Assembly: GCF_008386695.1 (NCBI RefSeq)
Contig: NZ_VUOC01000001.1
Span: 180,366-244,365 of the forward strand
Source: Chitinophaga agrisoli
Lineage (GTDB): Bacteria; Bacteroidota; Bacteroidia; Chitinophagales; Chitinophagaceae
Reading direction: 5' to 3'
DNA: 64,000 nucleotides
Shown piece by piece: positions 54,189 through 63,190 of the stretch. The position numbers were made by a program, and so were the translations under genes. The notes below the pieces were generated by a model. It did not search any database, had not been told where the DNA came from, and saw only the letters and a list, made by a program, of their open reading frames with translations. Each line of letters begins with the position of its first letter. Within the stretch, counting starts at the first letter, position 1.

Positions 54189-54218
54189 AAAAAAAACGCT
54201 GCAGTAATTGCAGCGTTT
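54189..54218. terminator. Bidirectional terminator
   Basis: A 10-bp stem (AAACGCTGCA with TGCAGCGTTT, 54194-54218) with 5-nt loop lies between the convergent genes at 53635 and 54230. A run of A on its left gives a T tract on the minus strand; TTTCATCTTT is on the plus side. Confidence 0.85.
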
Positions 54219-54229
54219 CATCTTTACTC

Positions 54230-54541
54230 TCACCATGCCCACCAGGGATATAGTATTTTTAACTGTTTCAGATCCGGTTGTTCCTGCTTCATGATCTGCT
54301 CTAATCTTTCACTATTACATTGCAGCCGGTAGATAATGTTACTGTTCTTGATCCAGAACTCTACGGATAATTCCTGGATAGCCATATCATAGCGTTTTCC
54401 CTGCAGCTTGATATGATAATAGTACCGGTGTAACAGACATTCATCTCTAAGCGCTATCATGTCTGCGGAACGTCCTTTCCTGGTTGTTTTCTTGACAGGG
54501 CTTTCAATATAATTGTTAAAAAGTGATTGTTGACCTCTCAT
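54230..54541 (-). CDS. Small basic protein, candidate tail-locus regulator
   Basis: The 103-aa protein has a basic N-terminus (KKTTRKGRSADMIALRDECL) and a helical core (HRYYYHIKLQGKRYDMAIQE, then FWIKNSNIIYRLQCNSERLE) with helix-turn-helix-like spacing. Similar short proteins occur near tail loci of Bacteroidota, as far as I recall. It ends at the shared terminator. It could bind the repeats at 53520, which is inference. No named family. Confidence 0.5.
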   Translation of the reverse strand: MRGQQSLFNNYIESPVKKTTRKGRSADMIALRDECLLHRYYYHIKLQGKRYDMAIQELSVEFWIKNSNIIYRLQCNSERLEQIMKQEQPDLKQLKILYPWWAW

Positions 54542-55163
54542 ATATTTCTGGCACTTTTAGTTGTTGGTAAAAAATGGCGGCCACCATTGCGGCGGTTTGC
54601 TATAGGGCAGGGTCTCACCGCCAGCTGTTCCATCCGGCTGCATGTAACCACAGGGTGCATGGATGCCCATGGCGCAATGAAGCCAGACAGCGGCTGCTTA
54701 TCCAGCGTAAGCGGCTGGAAGTAAGTGTTTGCTGCGGGTTAACCCAATCAATAATTTTTAAAAGGTCTGTTGGTTGTGGGTAAATATGAGCAAAGGCAAC
54801 ATGCCTTTAACCCTTTCGGGGTTAAACAGTGTTTGTAGTCGTTTCAATCGCACAACGGTCTTCATAATGGTTATTTTTTCTGAACAGTTCAAAATTAAAG
54901 GGGCACTTACTATCCATTATGCGTAGTGAAATTGGTTTGTGGATAAGTTATCCACACTTTTCATCCCTACATACATTCTTTATAAGACGTACTGTTTTAT
55001 CATAGAATTATACCGATTTCATAGCATTTGCCAGTCTAATTTTACTACCCGGATGACACACTTTTTTTCGCAGGGCACACACGCCAGTACCAAAAGGCGC
55101 TGGCAAACGGTCCTTGATAGGTGGGGCTTTATGTATTTACACTATACCAAATAAATTATAATT
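54542..55163. other. A+T-rich region without a supported gene
   Basis: This 622-bp stretch holds only short frames: minus 54758-54865 (35 codons, MKTVVRLKRLQTLFN) and plus 54939-55154 (71 codons), neither with family resemblance. It may be a remnant left by recombination beside the tail locus. Confidence 0.4.
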
Positions 55164-56084
55164 ATGATCTCAAAGAATGAAACATTTGAAGGGAGTTTTC
55201 CTTTTACACCTCATTTTACTTCGGCGCCGGAATTCAACATGCATTACGTTGATGAGGGTCAGGGAGATGTTGTGCTTTGCCTTCATGGCGAACCTACCTG
55301 GGGATATTTGTTCCGGCATATTATCACGCAACTTTCAAGAGACTACCGGGTAGTTGTTCCCGATCATATGGGCTTCGGCAAAAGTGAAACGCCTCCGGGC
55401 AGAACCTATTGGCTGCAGGATCACATTGACAATCTTGAAAAGTTTGTAATTGACCTTGATCTTCGGGGCATCACTTTGGTAATGCATGATTTTGGAGGAC
55501 CAGTAGGTATGGGATTGGCTGCCCGTCATCCGGAACGTATTCGCCGTATAATCAGTCTTAACGGCCCGGTTGCTTTCGGACAGCCTGAATTAGCGCAGAC
55601 ACTTGAGGCCAATACCAGGGAATCTCCATGGTTTCAATGGATCCTTGAGGCAGCGCATGCAGGCAAACTTGAGCAAATAATGCATGAGCTACATTATCAT
55701 ATTTTAAGTACGCTCAAATTAAATGGATTCGAACGAAGTGAGCTTATTACCGAGACATGGCTAGCTGCCTATCGTGCCGCCTTTCCAACATCCGGCGAAA
55801 CATTGGGCGCCCTGGGGTGGGCAAAAGGATTTGCAACTGGCGCGCATACTTTTGAAATACCGTCATCTGAAGCCAAAGAAAAAATAAGTCAACTTCCGGC
55901 ACTAACTATTTGGGGAGGGCGTGATAAAACGCTACATGGAAAATATTTTATCCCCCTTTTTAAATCAGTATTTCCTGCCGCCATTGTGCATGAACTGCCC
56001 GAAGCCGGGCATTATAGTCCGGAAGACGCTCCTGAAATAATTGGATTGCTGATTAATCAGTTTCTGGAATTAACTGGCCGGTAA
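55164..56084 (+). CDS. Alpha/beta hydrolase related to haloalkane dehalogenases
   Basis: The 306-aa protein has the haloalkane dehalogenase layout: oxyanion motif H41-G-E-P-T-W46, nucleophile Asp109 (LVMHDFGGPVG), acid Asp254 (WGGRDKTL) and base His283 (EAGHYSPED). In true dehalogenases the residue after the nucleophile is usually Trp, which binds the halide. Here it is Phe110, so halide stabilisation is weakened and activity on haloalkanes is doubtful. An epoxide hydrolase or other esterase-type role is possible. No signal peptide. Surrounding DNA is richer in A+T than the rest of the window. Confidence 0.85.
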   Translation: MISKNETFEGSFPFTPHFTSAPEFNMHYVDEGQGDVVLCLHGEPTWGYLFRHIITQLSRDYRVVVPDHMGFGKSETPPGRTYWLQDHIDNLEKFVIDLDLRGITLVMHDFGGPVGMGLAARHPERIRRIISLNGPVAFGQPELAQTLEANTRESPWFQWILEAAHAGKLEQIMHELHYHILSTLKLNGFERSELITETWLAAYRAAFPTSGETLGALGWAKGFATGAHTFEIPSSEAKEKISQLPALTIWGGRDKTLHGKYFIPLFKSVFPAAIVHELPEAGHYSPEDAPEIIGLLINQFLELTGR

Positions 56085-56267
56085 ACCATTGTTTACTGCA
56101 AACTGGGGTGCATCGATCATCAATGTATAAAGACCGCACATTCCTGGCGTCAATTTGGCTCTAAGTGCAGAAATTTGTATACTTAGAGCCAAATTGAGAG
56201 ATGATGACTAAAATAATCTAAAAGGAACGATGGATAACTTATTGGGATGACTTAAACCACCAGTTAT

Positions 56268-56622
56268 ATGCTCACATTGAAGAATTTTGAATTACAGATA
56301 AATGACACGATCGTACATCGTGGAAGAGAATACTACGAAAATGCTGCCGTTGTTGATCTGGATGAAATAGAGGAGGCACTCTGGGTGATGACATGACACT
56401 GATACCAATTGGCAGTCATCTCCATGCTTAAAATTTTTGATGCTAATGCCTGTTATGAAGAGTATTGAAGATATGAATTTGAGAAACCAGATGAGTGGGA
56501 TAGTCCCATTTTCTATATTAAAGTAAATGATATCTAGGCTAGATGTTACACAATTAATTCATACGGTTGAGAATGAAATTGATCATAGAAATATCTCAAT
56601 TCAAAAACTACTTGAAATCTGA
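56268..56622 (+). pseudogene. Decayed SWIM zinc-finger-type gene
   Basis: From ATG 56268 one frame encodes MLTLKNFELQINDTIVHRGR then EYYENAAVVDLDEIEEALW, a good match to the start of Bacteroidota SWIM-domain proteins. It is then broken by TGA codons at 56394, 56400 and 56466 and a TAG near 56535. Sense-like stretches continue in the same frame (YQLAVISML, YEFEKPDEWDSPIFYIKVND). A last stretch in the +1 frame (LDVTQLIHTVENEIDHRNIS) ends at 56622. The zinc-binding CxC...CxH part is missing. It is a pseudogene, perhaps a fusion of two remnants. Confidence 0.65.
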
Positions 56623-56664
56623 TTATTATCACTGTCAATTACAATGATCATTCAGAAAATAACT

Positions 56665-56697
56665 AAAAACAAAGACCCACGCTGAGCGTGGGTCTTT
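56665..56697 (-). terminator. Terminator downstream of tRNA-Ser
   Basis: An 11-bp stem (AAAGACCCACG with CGTGGGTCTTT, plus-strand 56671-56681 and 56687-56697) with 5-nt loop. On the minus strand it is followed by GTTTTTAG. It lies 9 bp after the tRNA end. Confidence 0.85.
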
Positions 56698-56705
56698 AAG
56701 GCTTG

Positions 56706-56792
56706 CGGAGAAGAAGGGATTCGAACCCTTGAAACCCTTTCGAGTTTACACACTTTCCAGGCGTGCCAGTTCAACCACTCCTGCACTTCTCC
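56706..56792 (-). tRNA. tRNA-Ser (anticodon GGA)
   Basis: The 87-nt gene folds as a class II tRNA: acceptor GGAGAAG/CTTCTCC with discriminator G, an anticodon loop CTGGAAA that gives GGA, a long variable arm with a TAAACTCGAAAGGGTTT stem-loop, and a T arm AAGGGTTCGAATCCCTT. CCA is not encoded. It reads UCC and UCU codons. The tRNA is a possible integration site for the A+T-rich segment to its left. Confidence 0.95.
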
Positions 56793-56902
56793 GATTGGTT
56801 GAATTTTTCTTCAGGGATGCAAAAATACATTTTTTACCCGCATTTCCAAAAGGTATTTTAACCAGGCACTATAAACGCCTGTAAAACCGCCTCCATCCCC
56901 CT

Positions 56903-56944
56903 AAAAACAAAAACAGCCCCATTAGCGCCCAAACGCTAATGGGG
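56903..56944 (-). terminator. Terminator of the second SusCD operon
   Basis: An 11-bp stem (CCCCATTAGCG with CGCTAATGGGG, plus-strand 56917-56927 and 56934-56944) with a 6-nt loop. On the minus strand the tail is CTGTTTTTGTTTTTA. Confidence 0.92.
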
Positions 56945-56962
56945 ACTGCCCGTAAATATCCC

Positions 56963-58558
56963 CTATAGCGGGTTCTGCACCAAATTCGGGTTTTTATTCA
57001 GCTCCTCCTGTGGTATCAGGAAAATAGTCCTGTTTGCCCCATTGGGCCTATGCTGGAACCATTTCTTGGTAGCAAAGATCCCAAACCGGATAAGATCCTG
57101 GCGGCGGTGCGCCTCTGCGGCAAACTCCCAGCCCAGCTCATCCAATAACCTTCCCAGCTGCACATCATCCCCGCCCTGCAATTCCGTGATCTGGCCATTG
57201 TCCCAATAACCATACTGGTATTTACTGCCTTTCTGGAGGTCCGCAGCGGTAACCGTGGCCTTAGCCGGGGTAGTGGTGGCAAAGGCCCTTTGCCGTACCT
57301 GGGTTACCAGCTGAGCGGCCTCCCCTGTCTGGCCGGTGCGTAACAGGCATTCCGCTTTCATCATCAGCACATCTGCATAGCGGAAGATGGGGAAGTCATT
57401 GCTCAGCGAGCCTTTGGCTCCCACCCGTATTTCGTATTTGCCCACACGGAAGCCCTCATTGGATTTGCTTTTTTCTATACCCCCCACAAAATTTACATAG
57501 TCAATCACTTCTACCCCTGCCGGCGTTTTTTGCGGTCCCTGTAACCAGGTGTCTTTAAGGCGGGTATCTTCCGGGTCGTAGGTGTTAATGAACTGTGGTA
57601 CGGCACAGTTGCCGCCCCAGGGCTGCGCTTCCATACGGAATACCTGTTGGCTCAGCGGATCCAGTGTTTTCATATGGATAATAAAACCGGGCGCATTGAT
57701 CTCGTCATAAGGCACGGTAAATATCAGTTCCCGGGAAGTTTCATTATTGGTCTTGAAATTATCGCGGTACTGTGGCTCCAGCATGTACAGGCCGGTGCCA
57801 GCAGCCTGTATCACATCATTACACTGCTGCAAACATTGCGGCCAGGCGGTAGCGCCGCTGTATACCCCTGCATTCAGGTACATTTTGGCCAGCAGGGTCT
57901 TGGCCGCCCATTTGTTAAAACGGCCGTACATGCCGGTACCGGCAGACTCCCGCAGTAAGGGGATATTATCATTCAGCTCTTTTACGATAAAATCATATAC
58001 CTCTTTACGCTGGCTTTGTTTAGGAACGGAAAGGTCCTCATAGTCAGTAACAATGGGCACATTGCCAAAATTATCGCAGAGCAGCCAGTAGTAGAAAGCG
58101 CGCAGGGCTTTCAGTTCAGCCACCAGGCTCTCTTTGGCGGCGCCTACCGGCAGCTTGCCGGAGCTAAAAAGGTAGATGGCGCGGTTGGTATTGGCCACGC
58201 CGTTAAACACACGCCCCCATAAAGCGTCCGGTTGCTCCTGCAGGGAGGTCCAGGTATGACGGTGCATACGTTGGTAGGTGCCGCCATCATACCATCCATT
58301 GGGCCGGGCGGGGGTAATGATCTCGTCCGCGCTTTCTTCCTGCAGGTCAAAATTGCCCATCCAGTCTGCCCATACGGGGCGTAGCGGGCTATATGCCTGC
58401 GCGATGATATTGGAAGTATCGGATTCCTTATAAATAATGCTTTCCTCCACTAATTCGGAAAAGGTCTCGGGATCCAGTTTGGTGCAGGCGCTGCCGGCGA
58501 GCACCATCAGCAAGGCGGCCGTCCCTATCCATGTGTATATGCTATGCCTGTTTTCCAT
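56963..58558 (-). CDS. SusD/RagB-family surface lipoprotein
   Basis: The 531-aa protein has a lipoprotein signal (AALLMVLAGSACTKLDPE, lipid-modified Cys at about 25) and the RagB/SusD layout: ALRAFYYWLLCDNFGNVPIVTD, NKWAAKTLLAKMYLNAGVYSG, FPIFRYADVLMMKAECLLRTG and ELGWEFAAEAHRRQDLIRFG, then a C-terminal IPQEELNKNPNLVQNP. It forms the lid of the SusC transporter encoded 20 bp upstream in the same operon. The ligand is unknown and no glycosidase gene is attached. Confidence 0.93.
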   Translation of the reverse strand: MENRHSIYTWIGTAALLMVLAGSACTKLDPETFSELVEESIIYKESDTSNIIAQAYSPLRPVWADWMGNFDLQEESADEIITPARPNGWYDGGTYQRMHRHTWTSLQEQPDALWGRVFNGVANTNRAIYLFSSGKLPVGAAKESLVAELKALRAFYYWLLCDNFGNVPIVTDYEDLSVPKQSQRKEVYDFIVKELNDNIPLLRESAGTGMYGRFNKWAAKTLLAKMYLNAGVYSGATAWPQCLQQCNDVIQAAGTGLYMLEPQYRDNFKTNNETSRELIFTVPYDEINAPGFIIHMKTLDPLSQQVFRMEAQPWGGNCAVPQFINTYDPEDTRLKDTWLQGPQKTPAGVEVIDYVNFVGGIEKSKSNEGFRVGKYEIRVGAKGSLSNDFPIFRYADVLMMKAECLLRTGQTGEAAQLVTQVRQRAFATTTPAKATVTAADLQKGSKYQYGYWDNGQITELQGGDDVQLGRLLDELGWEFAAEAHRRQDLIRFGIFATKKWFQHRPNGANRTIFLIPQEELNKNPNLVQNPL

Positions 58559-58578
58559 GACTGCTGTTTTAAATGGTA

Positions 58579-61557
58579 CTAAAAAGTAAGGTTCACGCCA
58601 AGGGTAAAAGTGCGGGTGGTTGGGTATTTATCCCGCTCATCATCACCGGGGGCCAGCCCGGTACGTATCACTTCCGGGTCTATACCCTTGTAGCCGGTAA
58701 TGGTGGCCAGGTTCAGCGCCGCTACATAAATGCGGGCTGCCTGTATATAGCGGGTGCGTTTGGTATTGAAATTATACCCCAGCGTAACGTTGTCCACCTT
58801 CCAGTAATCACCGTTCTCCACATAATAGCTCACCAGGGCCAGGTCATCATTCAGCCGGGTTTTACCGTATACATTATCAAATGCGGTTTTGAGCATATTA
58901 TACTGCACCACTTTAGGGTTTTCATAGAACAGGCGCTGGAAGTTCAGGATCTGGAAACCAAAAGCGCCCCGCATAGTAACATTCAGATCAAACCTTTTAT
59001 AGCGTACAGAGTTATTCCATCCCAGGAAATGTTTGGGCAGGCCGTTGCCCAATATTTGCTTGTCATCCGGGCTTTTATCTGCGCTGGCTACCGGTTTGCC
59101 ATCCTTGCCTTCTATGATCCAGCGGCCATTATCATCAATACCTATGGATTTATAGCCATAAAAATTACCGATGGGGCGGCCTACCTGTACCCGGTGGGTG
59201 GGCTCCTGGATAGGCTCCCCGGTGTACCCGGCGTCAAAATAATCGTTGGTGGTGGCAAAGGTGTTGCTGGAAAGGGATACCAGCACATTCTTATTGGTGG
59301 AGTAGTTAAACCCGGAGTTCCATTGGAAATTGCGGGTGCTTACCGGTACAAAATTCAACAGCACTTCAAGCCCCTGGTTGCGGATCTGGGCGGCATTGGC
59401 CACTATCTCCGGCGTGGGATAAGGAGGTACGGGTACCTGGTAATCAAAGATGGCGTCTTTGGTGAGCCGGCGGTAAGCATCTATACTACCGCTAATGCGG
59501 CTGCCGAACAGGGAGAAATCCACCCCTACGTTAAACTCTTCTTTCTTTTCCCATTGCAATTCCGCGTTAGGGTTACGCACCGCATCCAGACCCTGTACCC
59601 AAACGCCGTTTATCAGGAAACGGTTGCCGTAGTTAAAGCTGCGCAACGATGCATAGAGATCATCCGGCACCGTACCTGTTACCCCAAAACCAGCGCGCAG
59701 CTTAAGATCATCCAGCCAGGTAAGCCCGGTCATGAATGTCTCTTTGCTTACACGCCATCCCAATGATACGGCGGGGAAAGTACCCCAGCGGCTGTTGCTG
59801 CCAAACTTGGTAGATCCTTCATGGCGTACGCTGGCCAGCAGCAGGTACTTATCATCCCAGTTATAACTAAGGCGGCCAAAGAAACCGATCAGCTTCCATT
59901 TATCTTTAAAGCTGCCCATAACAGCCTCTCCGCGCTTCAGGGCGTCGCCTGCTTCCATGTTATTATAAGAGTACTGATCCGTTGGGAAATCCCAGTTCTG
60001 CATGTAAAAGTTCTCGCGGGTATTATCCTGGTAGCTGTAACCACCCAGCAGGTTAAAGCGGTGTTTACGGATGCTGCGCGTATACTCCGTAGTAAACTCC
60101 AGCAGGTTATCCTGCATGTCTGAGGTGCCGCGGGAGGCATAGCCATTGCGGTTGTTTTTTACGGTGGATACGTGCTTCTTGGTCTCTGCATATCCCCTGG
60201 TCTCAGACCATTTATTACCGGATACCAGCAGTTTCATGCGCAGGTCTTTGACAGGTTCCAGCGTAAGGCTACCGTTCAGACGGGTCTCTCTTTCGTCATT
60301 CTGTCCATAAGATTCCATCAGGTAAGCCACCGGGTTATCGTAGAAGTAGATGTTCCGTTCCAGCCAATCGCCTTTATAATTACGCACGCTATCTGTGGGA
60401 TTACGGATCATGGCCTGGCGGTATACATAATTATTAAAACTGTTACCGTTGATGAAACCGCCTTCGCCCGCATCCACACCAGACCAGTAGGTACGGCTGC
60501 GCGTGATCACATTCAGGTTGGCTTTAAGCTTACCATCCAGCATAACATGGTTTACATCTGCACGGCCGGTGATCTGTTTGTTGTTCGAATTAACAAACAA
60601 CCCTTCCCAGTTACGGTAGTTAAGGGAGGCGGTTACATTCGTAGTAGGACTGCCGCCCTGGAAGCTAAGATTGTGCGTATGGCTTACCGGCGACCGGGTA
60701 ATTTCCTTGAGCCAGTCTGTAGAGCTGCCATAATCTGTAAAATCAATGCCTTCTTTGATCAGGCGGCGGTAATCATCTCCGGTAAGAAATTCCGGACGGC
60801 GCGCAATGGCTTGCAGGCTTACATACCCATCGTATTGGATGGTAGGCTTCATTTCGCCATGCAGTTTTTTGGTGGTGATAAGGATCACGCCATTGGTGCC
60901 GCGGGTACCGTAAATAGCGGCGGCAGAGCCATCTTTCAACACGTCTACAGATTCTATGTCTTCCGGGGCCACGGTGTTCAGGCTGCCAGGGATCCCATCT
61001 ATGAGTATCAGGGGAGAGGTGCCTGCCTTTAGCGTGGTAATACCACGCAGCTGTATCTGCGTGTTGGAGGTGGGGTTACCACTGGGCGTAGATACCGTCA
61101 ACCCTGCTACTTTGCCCTGTATCAGCTGTGCTGCATCCCGTACGGCGCCCTTCACAAAGTTCTCAGATTTAACGCTGGCAATGGCGCTGGTCACATCGCC
61201 CTTACGCTGGGTACCATAGCCTACTACCACTACTTCATTCAACCCTACTTCTGTAGACTCCAGCTGTACATCTATGACAGCGCGCCCGTTTACCGGCATT
61301 TCCAATGATTTCATGCCGGTGAATTTGAATACCAGTATCTTACCCCCTGCCGGCAGCGTCAATTTATACTGACCGTTGACGTCTGTGATACCCCCTGTAT
61401 TAGCGCCGGCTACAGATACGCTTACGCCGGGCAGCGGATTACCTTCCTTTGCGTCTGTCACTTTTCCGGATACAGGTATCCCCTGCGCCATCAGGAAGCC
61501 AGAGGCGAGTAACCACGGTATAAGCAATAGCGTGGCCTTAACGTTGAATGAACGCAT
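58579..61557 (-). CDS. SusC-type TonB-dependent transporter
   Basis: The 992-aa outer-membrane protein has a signal peptide (about 1-24), a carboxypeptidase-regulatory-like domain (about 28-100, VSGKVTDAKEGNPLPGVSVS), a TonB-box region (LNEVVVVGYGTQRKGDVT), a plug with ILIDGIPGSL and GSAAAIYGTRGTNGVILITTKK, and a beta-barrel that ends TFTLGVNLTF. Unlike the SusC at 29025 it has no STN domain, and no sigma/FecR pair is adjacent, so it must be regulated in another way. It is the first gene of the two-gene operon. Confidence 0.94.
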   Translation of the reverse strand: MRSFNVKATLLLIPWLLASGFLMAQGIPVSGKVTDAKEGNPLPGVSVSVAGANTGGITDVNGQYKLTLPAGGKILVFKFTGMKSLEMPVNGRAVIDVQLESTEVGLNEVVVVGYGTQRKGDVTSAIASVKSENFVKGAVRDAAQLIQGKVAGLTVSTPSGNPTSNTQIQLRGITTLKAGTSPLILIDGIPGSLNTVAPEDIESVDVLKDGSAAAIYGTRGTNGVILITTKKLHGEMKPTIQYDGYVSLQAIARRPEFLTGDDYRRLIKEGIDFTDYGSSTDWLKEITRSPVSHTHNLSFQGGSPTTNVTASLNYRNWEGLFVNSNNKQITGRADVNHVMLDGKLKANLNVITRSRTYWSGVDAGEGGFINGNSFNNYVYRQAMIRNPTDSVRNYKGDWLERNIYFYDNPVAYLMESYGQNDERETRLNGSLTLEPVKDLRMKLLVSGNKWSETRGYAETKKHVSTVKNNRNGYASRGTSDMQDNLLEFTTEYTRSIRKHRFNLLGGYSYQDNTRENFYMQNWDFPTDQYSYNNMEAGDALKRGEAVMGSFKDKWKLIGFFGRLSYNWDDKYLLLASVRHEGSTKFGSNSRWGTFPAVSLGWRVSKETFMTGLTWLDDLKLRAGFGVTGTVPDDLYASLRSFNYGNRFLINGVWVQGLDAVRNPNAELQWEKKEEFNVGVDFSLFGSRISGSIDAYRRLTKDAIFDYQVPVPPYPTPEIVANAAQIRNQGLEVLLNFVPVSTRNFQWNSGFNYSTNKNVLVSLSSNTFATTNDYFDAGYTGEPIQEPTHRVQVGRPIGNFYGYKSIGIDDNGRWIIEGKDGKPVASADKSPDDKQILGNGLPKHFLGWNNSVRYKRFDLNVTMRGAFGFQILNFQRLFYENPKVVQYNMLKTAFDNVYGKTRLNDDLALVSYYVENGDYWKVDNVTLGYNFNTKRTRYIQAARIYVAALNLATITGYKGIDPEVIRTGLAPGDDERDKYPTTRTFTLGVNLTF

Positions 61558-61845
61558 GTCCTTATGTTTTAGTAGTAAAGATTGTCACTGCTATGTACGG
61601 CGCCACCGAAACGATGCGATTATAGTTGTTTGTCCTTTCTTTGGTTGAATTGTCAGGCTGATCCGTTTTTATAAAATTACTTAGTTAAATAAGTGTCGCT
61701 ATCACACTAATTAACCGATTGTTTACGAAATTTAACTGTATTGCTCTGGCAGGACTGGCAGAGGGGTTAAGAATCGTAAACGAGCAGCTGTGCGTATCAT
61801 TCACATATAAGGAGGGTCAAGGGCATAGCAGGCTGGTATGGATAT
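61558..61845. other. Intergenic region upstream of the second SusC
   Basis: Several A+T-rich stretches are seen, but no exact TAnnTTTG with a TTG partner on the minus strand. The nearest is TAAATTTC at about 61724 (minus), one mismatch. No coding frame is convincing. Confidence 0.35.
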
Positions 61846-61882
61846 AAAAAAGGGGATATATCTGGTTGATACATCCCCTTTT
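61846..61882 (-). terminator. Terminator after the BSP-type peptidase gene
   Basis: A 10-bp stem (AAAAGGGGAT with ATCCCCTTTT, plus-strand 61848-61857 and 61873-61882), extended by a few pairs around the loop. The minus strand continues with T residues. Confidence 0.85.
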
Positions 61883-61932
61883 ATCCAGTAGGTCACAGGC
61901 AGCGTCTGAAACGCGCCGCCCACTTGTAAAGT

Positions 61933-62619
61933 TTAGATCTCCGGGTGCGCTCCATAGCTGCTCCACAGCTCGTCCAGCGTTTTACCGGTAGTTTTTTGCC
62001 AGATGTCCGGCGTATAGTTGCCGGCCCGCATAGTAGCGTCCAGTTTTTTAACGGCGCCGCGGTTTGCGTTTTCCACCCATACCAGGAAACGGGCTACCAC
62101 CCGGTAGCTCTGCTCATAGGTCTGGGAGGGCGCATAGGCCGGCAGGGCCCAGCCGGCCCCTTTATTATCTACGCCAAATACATAGCGCACATAATCTGCA
62201 ATGCCTTCGGTTAGCCATCCGGGACCTTTACTATCAGGATAAGCCTGCACAATATGCATCACCTCATGTGTTACCACATCTATATCCCCCGGGTGCTTAT
62301 GCAGCCATTCCGGGTTATACCGTACCACGCCGTTACCGGTGGCGGCTACGCCGTCATAGGCAGGGTCTATCATAAAGGTCACGGTCTTTAAAGTGCGCTT
62401 ATTATACGTTTTTGCCAGACGCGGGTAAACCGTAAAGAAAGCATCCTGCATTCTTTGTTTTACGTTCTTGTCAAAACTGGCGTCTTTGTTAATAAAGACC
62501 AGGGTATAACCACCCTGCCGGATGGTATCGGCGGTCATAAAATCTGCCTGGGCATGTAAGGCCGGCTTATTGGCCATCAGCAGTAACAGGGCTGCTGCTC
62601 CCGTCAACAATTTCTTCAT
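61933..62619 (-). CDS. Secreted basic-secretory-protein (BSP) type metallopeptidase
   Basis: The 228-aa protein has a signal peptide (about 1-24, ALHAQA). The BSP-type catalytic part holds His118-Glu119-x-x-His122 (VVTHEVMHIVQAYP), then GPGWLTEGIADYVRYVFG, the downstream signature of the family where the Glu of TEG is probably the third metal ligand. YVRYVFGVDNKGAGWALP is also typical. Members occur in plants and many Bacteroidota, and are taken to be secreted peptidases with little biochemical study. It stands alone on the minus strand with a strong terminator. Confidence 0.85.
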   Translation of the reverse strand: MKKLLTGAAALLLLMANKPALHAQADFMTADTIRQGGYTLVFINKDASFDKNVKQRMQDAFFTVYPRLAKTYNKRTLKTVTFMIDPAYDGVAATGNGVVRYNPEWLHKHPGDIDVVTHEVMHIVQAYPDSKGPGWLTEGIADYVRYVFGVDNKGAGWALPAYAPSQTYEQSYRVVARFLVWVENANRGAVKKLDATMRAGNYTPDIWQKTTGKTLDELWSSYGAHPEI

Positions 62620-63190
62620 AAATGGTTGGTGCTTGTGCCGGGCAAGATAAGCTGTTTATAGCAGTGTTGCAATAAGCCGGAACGGTAGCCGGTTTAGGAG
62701 GTTTTGCGGTGGCATTATTCACCTGGTGTGCGGTATAGGCGATGAGGATAACGATCACGCCGGCAGAGGCAAAGGAAGCAGCGTATTGCATATGGCAAGG
62801 TTTTGTGATAAAAGAACCTGCAAGACCACCGGAGCGGCCTCGCAGGCCCTGACAACAGAGAACAGATGTTAAATGTTGGTTTTTGATCTTTACTTGTGCT
62901 TAGTATAATATATATCCACTTGCTGTATCACTACAGCCAATAGTTATATCGATATAAAAAGAGATGATGGTGATCAACAACAGTAAGGCATACAGCCTGC
63001 AGAACGGATAAAGTTTTTACGTGTATTCATGTTAGTCAATTTATATGCTGATGCCCAGCATGCTCCTTAAATCAACTAATTAATGGTGGTGATTAATCAG
63101 TGTAGTGATACAAATATAACGTGCGCTCATGTAATCACCAAAAAATATCCTACAAATTCTGTAGACTAATAAACACATAACATAAATGGC

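Noticed and set aside
40233-54541. Extracellular contractile injection system (eCIS) or type VI secretion
   Set aside because: No AAA+ ATPase, no TssJLM-like membrane complex and no effector genes are seen; amidase, holin-like and fibre genes fit a tailocin better.
40233-54541. Intact prophage
   Set aside because: No integrase, terminase, portal, capsid or replication gene is in the window on either side of the tail genes.
58573-59766. 397-codon plus-strand frame opposite the second SusC gene
   Set aside because: It is a shadow of the antisense SusC reading frame; the SusC protein has full family features and the antisense product has none.
62567-62791. 74-codon minus frame with hydrophobic N-terminus
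   Set aside because: It overlaps the start of the BSP-type peptidase in another frame and its C-terminal half has no recognisable features.
62974-63030. 18-codon minus frame that ends CMPYCC, a possible peptide precursor
   Set aside because: Too short to judge; no modifying enzyme or transporter gene is near.
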